DNA of 20,046 bases from an uncultured Chitinophagaceae bacterium (GTDB taxonomy: Bacteria; Bacteroidota; Bacteroidia; Chitinophagales; Chitinophagaceae), in the NCBI GenBank assembly GCA_903832075.1, contig CAILAF010000051.1:1-20046 (forward strand), in the 5' to 3' direction. Below, one piece after another: positions 16,649-20,046 of the stretch. The notes below the pieces were generated by a model. The model made no database searches, was not told the origin of the DNA, and was given only the letters and a program-made list of their open reading frames with translations. Both the position numbers and the translations under genes were made by a program. Position 1 is the first letter of the stretch; each line of letters opens with the position of its first letter.

Positions 16649-17890
16649 TTATTTTCTGTTCCAATAATTTATTTGATTAATGATTTGGTATTTATTGATG
16701 GTATTTTGTGTAATGATATTTTTTGCATTGAGATAATTGCCGATAGCTAAAATATAATCGGGCATGTGTACTTCTCCGGTTTCTAATAATTTTCTGTTGG
16801 CTTCAATTAATGTTTCAACATATTTTAATTGACTGTTTGCCTGATTAATAATTTCTTGTAATGAATTTAATTGTTGAAATAATTGCGCAATTTGTTGTTG
16901 ATACTGCGTTTTAAAATAATCCCGATAAGTTTGTCTGGTTTGTTCTGCAATAGATAATTTATTGTATTGCATTTTCTTTTGTTTGCCGTCATAAATAGGA
17001 ACTGCAATCGTTACGCCGGCACTTACGCCAAAATTTTTATATGCCTGTTCTGCAAACGAACTTAAATAACCTCCATCGGCATATAAATTTACTTTTGGTT
17101 TATAATTGAATTCAATTTGCGAAGCGCTATTTTTTATTTTTAAACTATCAATATTAAACTGCTGATAAAAAATTGAACTCTCAGCATCGGGCAATACATC
17201 TACTTGTAATGCAGGCGCAGCAATGGTTGTATAAGATGTGTCTTTAATGCCGCATAAATAATTTAATGCCGCCAATTCGTTTTTATATTGAACACGATAT
17301 TGTGTGATGGTTAATTCCTGTTGCTGAATGGTTACTAAAAAACTTAAATAATCTGTTTGTCGGTAAACAGATTTTTCGGTGAGTTGTTTTAAAATAGCTT
17401 CTTCTTTTTTCATTAATTTCAATACATCCTGATTGAATTGAAATTGTTGCCAATTTCCATAAGCAGTGATGTATTGTGCGGCGATAGATCTTTTTAAATC
17501 TTGTTCAGTAATTTTTCCTGAAACAGAAATAGATTCATTCAACAAACGAATGGCTTCTTGTTGATTAGCCATATTTTCTTTACTCACCAATCTTTGTGTG
17601 GCCACTACTTGTTGCGCAAAATTTACACCGTTTGTTATGGCGCCATCATATCCCCAATTTTTATACGAAGGCGCATACGTGTTAGAGCTTATTGCATTTA
17701 CTTGTGGTTTATATCCAGCCAACAATCGCATGCTATCAATTAAGTTAGATAGTTTTTGATTGGTATAATCTTTCAATAAAGGACTATTATTGATTCCTGT
17801 ATTGATATAATCATTCAAATTTTTTTCTTGCGCTTCAACTCGAATTGAACTAATCAATAAAAAAATACAATAAAAAAATATTCTTCTCAT
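16649..17890 (-). CDS. TolC-family outer membrane efflux protein (second)
   Basis: A 413-residue TolC/OEP-family outer-membrane channel protein with a Sec signal peptide (residues 1-20, cleavage in 'VEAQEK'). It has long helical segments rich in Gln and Asn and two OEP-like halves, e.g. 'LNDYINTGINNSPLLKDY' at the start of the mature protein and 'LYADGGYLSSFAEQAYKNFGVSAGVTIAVPIYDGKQKKMQYN' in the second half, cited as the strand-to-helix passage typical of the family. It is clearly diverged from the TolC protein at the left of the window. Its ATG lies 3 bases after the histidine kinase stop and its own stop is 5 bases before the adaptor start, so it is translationally close-packed in the operon and should be the exit duct of the adjacent pump. 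Confidence 0.9.
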   Translation of the reverse strand: MRRIFFYCIFLLISSIRVEAQEKNLNDYINTGINNSPLLKDYTNQKLSNLIDSMRLLAGYKPQVNAISSNTYAPSYKNWGYDGAITNGVNFAQQVVATQRLVSKENMANQQEAIRLLNESISVSGKITEQDLKRSIAAQYITAYGNWQQFQFNQDVLKLMKKEEAILKQLTEKSVYRQTDYLSFLVTIQQQELTITQYRVQYKNELAALNYLCGIKDTSYTTIAAPALQVDVLPDAESSIFYQQFNIDSLKIKNSASQIEFNYKPKVNLYADGGYLSSFAEQAYKNFGVSAGVTIAVPIYDGKQKKMQYNKLSIAEQTRQTYRDYFKTQYQQQIAQLFQQLNSLQEIINQANSQLKYVETLIEANRKLLETGEVHMPDYILAIGNYLNAKNIITQNTINKYQIINQINYWNRK

Positions 17891-17893
17891 TCG

Positions 17894-19153
17894 CTATTGT
17901 TTAAAATAAATGGTAAAAATGTGGTGATTGTTATGAAACAAATATTGCACATCAAAACCTGCGATCTTGCCAATTTCTTTTACAATAGCAAGCCCCAGTC
18001 CATTGCCCTCATGGTTTTGCTGCGCTTTATAAAATCGTTGAAATATTTTATCAACGTCTAAACTATTTTCTGTTGCAGTGTTTCTAACAATTAATTTTTC
18101 ATCATCTAATTCAATCGTAACAATGCCGTTTGCAGGTGTATAACGAATACTGTTACTCAACAAATTATTAACGAGTATCTCAGCTAATTGCTGATGAAAC
18201 CGTAAACTAACAAATTGAAGGTCTTTTACAACAGTTAATTTCTTTGATTCAAATACTTCTCTTTTCTCTTCAATTTTTTGAGAAAGCAATTCGTACATAT
18301 CTACTTTCTCATCAAACTTAAAATGTGTGTTTTCAATTTTAGTTAATAATAATAAAGAGTGATGCAAACGCGATAATTTTTGTATGCCCTCTTCAATTCC
18401 AATAATTTGTTTCATGGCCTCTTCGCTAATGTTTTGTTGCTGCAACAACATTTCTGTTTTAGATTTTATCACCGCCAAAGGTGTTTGCATTTCGTGCGAA
18501 GCGTTTTCTGTAAAGGCTTTCAGCGTTTGATAATCTTGCCGAACACTTTGTGTCATAACATTTAAACTGTCATTCAATAAATTAAATTCATCGGTATCTT
18601 CTTTTGGAAGATGCAATGATTGCCGATCGTTTAAATGATATTCTTTTACTTTATTAATTGAATGATAAAAAGGTTGCCATAAGCGATTGATGATATTTCT
18701 GTTGATCAATAAATTCAATAACAATATCAAGGCAATCATTCCGATGGTTACTAAAATGATCAGTTTTAAAATATCATCCGTTTCAACTTCTGATTTATTT
18801 ACTGTTATGTTATAATTTGTTTGATTAACAAAAACAGAAAAGATTAATTGTCTAACTTTTTCGTTTTCATTTTCTCTCGGATTGAAAACAGTATAACTTT
18901 TTGTTTTTTGTTTTTGAATAGGTTGATTAGATTTTTCAATAGCGATCCATTGATTTTTTGTGTTTTCAATTTCCGGTAATTGATGATGTGCATCAATATA
19001 TTCAACGATCTCTTGTTGTTCGGAACGTAAGGTTTCGTCTAACTGACGAATTAAAATATAATGCAGCACAAAATAAAAAGCGATGCTTCCTACAACAAAA
19101 GTGAAAATGGTAGCGGCAATACTAATGCGATTATATTTTGTAAATAATTTCAT
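17894..19153 (-). CDS. Membrane sensor histidine kinase
   Basis: A 419-residue two-component sensor. TM1 is about residues 12-34 and TM2 about 129-150. They enclose a periplasmic sensing loop of roughly 95 residues with no recognised domain. A HAMP-like linker (about 151-205) and a dimerisation helix with the phospho-accepting His220 in 'ASHEMQTPL' follow. In the ATPase domain the N box (Asn330, Asn334 in 'VNNLLSNSIRY'), F box 'IFQRFYK' (370-376) and G2 box GNGLGL (383-388) are intact. The G1 box DxGxG is absent: residues 357-365 read RNTATENSL. The ATG at 19153 overlaps the response regulator stop by four bases, which fixes the start; the frame is open to a TTG at 19198. It should phosphorylate the adjacent regulator. 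Confidence 0.93.
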   Translation of the reverse strand: MKLFTKYNRISIAATIFTFVVGSIAFYFVLHYILIRQLDETLRSEQQEIVEYIDAHHQLPEIENTKNQWIAIEKSNQPIQKQKTKSYTVFNPRENENEKVRQLIFSVFVNQTNYNITVNKSEVETDDILKLIILVTIGMIALILLLNLLINRNIINRLWQPFYHSINKVKEYHLNDRQSLHLPKEDTDEFNLLNDSLNVMTQSVRQDYQTLKAFTENASHEMQTPLAVIKSKTEMLLQQQNISEEAMKQIIGIEEGIQKLSRLHHSLLLLTKIENTHFKFDEKVDMYELLSQKIEEKREVFESKKLTVVKDLQFVSLRFHQQLAEILVNNLLSNSIRYTPANGIVTIELDDEKLIVRNTATENSLDVDKIFQRFYKAQQNHEGNGLGLAIVKEIGKIAGFDVQYLFHNNHHIFTIYFKQ

Positions 19154-19827
19154 GGCAATATCATTTTGTAACCCTCTCGGTACATGGATTTGATGCAATC
19201 TTCGCCACCTGCAGTCATAATTTTTTTTCTTACATTTTTAATATGTGTGTACAAAAAATCGTAGTTCTCTGTATAGTCCATATCATCGCCCCATAAATGT
19301 TGTGCAATGGCATTTTTAGAAAGCACTCTGTTCTTGTTGATGATAAAAAACAATAACAATTGATATTCTTTTTGAGTAAGATCTAATGCCGCATTATTTA
19401 CTTTTACCACTTTTGCAATGGTATCAATTGAAAAAAAAGCATGTTGTAAAATTGATTGTCCGCCGAATTGTTTTCTTCTGATGATGGCAGCAATCCTAAC
19501 GCTTAATTCAGATAAATGAAACGGTTTGGTTAAATAATCATCTGCGCCTAATTCAATTCCTTTTATTTTATCTTCCAAAGAATCTTTTGCCGAGATAATT
19601 ATAACGCCGTCTGCTTTTTTATTGTCTTTTAAATATTGCAGAATTTGTAAACCAGAACCACCGGGTAACATAATATCTAAAACAATACAATCATACTCAT
19701 ATAATTCTATCTTTTCAACCGCTTCGTTGAAATGTGAAGCTGATTCGCATAAATAGCCCGAAGCTGATAAATATTCTATCAAACTTTCTTTTAAAGCTAA
19801 TTCGTCTTCAATAATCAGAAGTTTCAC
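19150..19827 (-). CDS. OmpR/PhoB-family response regulator
   Basis: A 225-residue transcription factor. The receiver domain has acidic pocket residues Glu7 and Asp8, phospho-acceptor Asp51 ('VLDIMLPGGSG'), Ser79 and Lys101 ('YLTKPF'). The C-terminal winged helix (about 130-225) contains 'LTQKEYQLLLFF', 'VLSKNAIAQHLWG' and 'HIKNVRKKI'. A GTG start at 19827 is preferred because the product then begins VKLLIIEDE, aligning with the family N-terminus. An in-frame ATG at 19857 would add ten untypical residues (MFYFAVQTNV). A weak -7-like TATTTTG lies at 19845-19851, inside that extension, which also favours the GTG. It heads the seven-gene run and probably activates it in response to the partner kinase. 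Confidence 0.92.
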   Translation of the reverse strand: MKLLIIEDELALKESLIEYLSASGYLCESASHFNEAVEKIELYEYDCIVLDIMLPGGSGLQILQYLKDNKKADGVIIISAKDSLEDKIKGIELGADDYLTKPFHLSELSVRIAAIIRRKQFGGQSILQHAFFSIDTIAKVVKVNNAALDLTQKEYQLLLFFIINKNRVLSKNAIAQHLWGDDMDYTENYDFLYTHIKNVRKKIMTAGGEDCIKSMYREGYKMILP

Positions 19828-19957
19828 AACGTTGGTTTGTACAGCAAAATAGAACATTAATTCTGGAGAAAATCTGAATTGAATTAAATAGAATGTATAG
19901 TTGATGTTTTATTATTGGAATGAGGAACTTAAATTTTGTAATGAAAAAAAGATTGAA

Positions 19958-20046
19958 CTAATTCTCCTTTATAAATGTATTGCTGATCTCATCATACAAC
20001 TTCATATAATTATTTGCTTTTCCATCTTTATCAAAAATAGATTCCC
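19958..20046 (-). CDS. C-terminal end of an unidentified protein
   Basis: The last 29 codons of a gene entering from the right edge, ending in TAG at 19958-19960. The visible peptide 'FDKDGKANNYMKLYDEISN' followed by 'TFIKEN' has the composition of a real soluble protein, and its codon choice (AAT, AAA, GAT) matches the neighbours. I do not recognise the family. It lies 130 bases upstream of the response regulator start, with no terminator hairpin seen between them, so read-through into the two-component operon is possible. Confidence 0.55.
   Translation of the reverse strand, partial: ESIFDKDGKANNYMKLYDEISNTFIKEN

Noticed and set aside
19154..19198. N-terminal extension of the histidine kinase from a TTG
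   Set aside because: It lies inside the response regulator coding region; the ATG with 4-base overlap at 19153 and TM1 directly after it fit far better.
1..20046. CRISPR arrays, tRNA genes, insertion sequences or prophage genes
   Set aside because: No regularly spaced repeats, cloverleaf-like sequences, transposase motifs or phage proteins were seen; almost all of the window is covered by ordinary genes.

Overview
The window looks like chromosomal DNA of a Bacteroidota bacterium, probably of the Chitinophagaceae type. Base composition is strongly AT-rich. Start codons mostly lack Shine-Dalgarno sites. Several upstream regions carry the Bacteroidota promoter pattern (TTTG, about 19 bases, then TAnnTTTG-like). 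Gene content fits too: TetR-TolC-adaptor efflux operons, DUF502, DUF1015 beside serC, and PepSY-like secreted proteins. The family placement is inference. I see no tRNA, rRNA, CRISPR array, insertion sequence or phage gene.

Left block (1-2260, minus strand): a TetR repressor, a TolC-family outer membrane channel and the start of a membrane fusion lipoprotein form an operon that runs off the left edge, where an RND pump gene would be expected. A perfect 11-bp inverted repeat sits exactly between the predicted promoter elements of the TetR gene and is a likely auto-operator.

Middle block (2417-8343, plus strand): a DUF502 membrane protein with a TTG start; serC (phosphoserine aminotransferase); a DUF1015 protein with a DGHHR motif; a secreted TPR protein; and a long-chain acyl-CoA synthetase. 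A 21-bp-arm hairpin at 8342-8384 ends this block and also the opposing gene.

Right block (8395-19827, minus strand): a secreted M1-type zinc metallopeptidase with an extra C-terminal domain has its own promoter. Upstream of it lies a seven-gene run in the order response regulator, histidine kinase, TolC channel, adaptor lipoprotein, RND permease, PepSY-like protein and YncE-type beta-propeller. The first five genes are separated by 8 bases or less (two overlap), and a hairpin terminator follows the last. The layout suggests a two-component system controlling its own tripartite pump, plus two exported accessory proteins that may also be transcribed from an internal promoter. The RND permease has an Asp-Asp pair in TM4 as in AcrB-type pumps, but Glu and Lys at the TM10/TM11 positions used by the copper pump CusA, so its substrate class is uncertain. 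The window ends in the C-terminal 29 codons of an unidentified gene.

The most interesting items are the RR-HK-TolC-MFP-RND-PepSY-propeller cassette, the mixed proton-relay signature of its pump, and the SerC-DUF1015 pairing.
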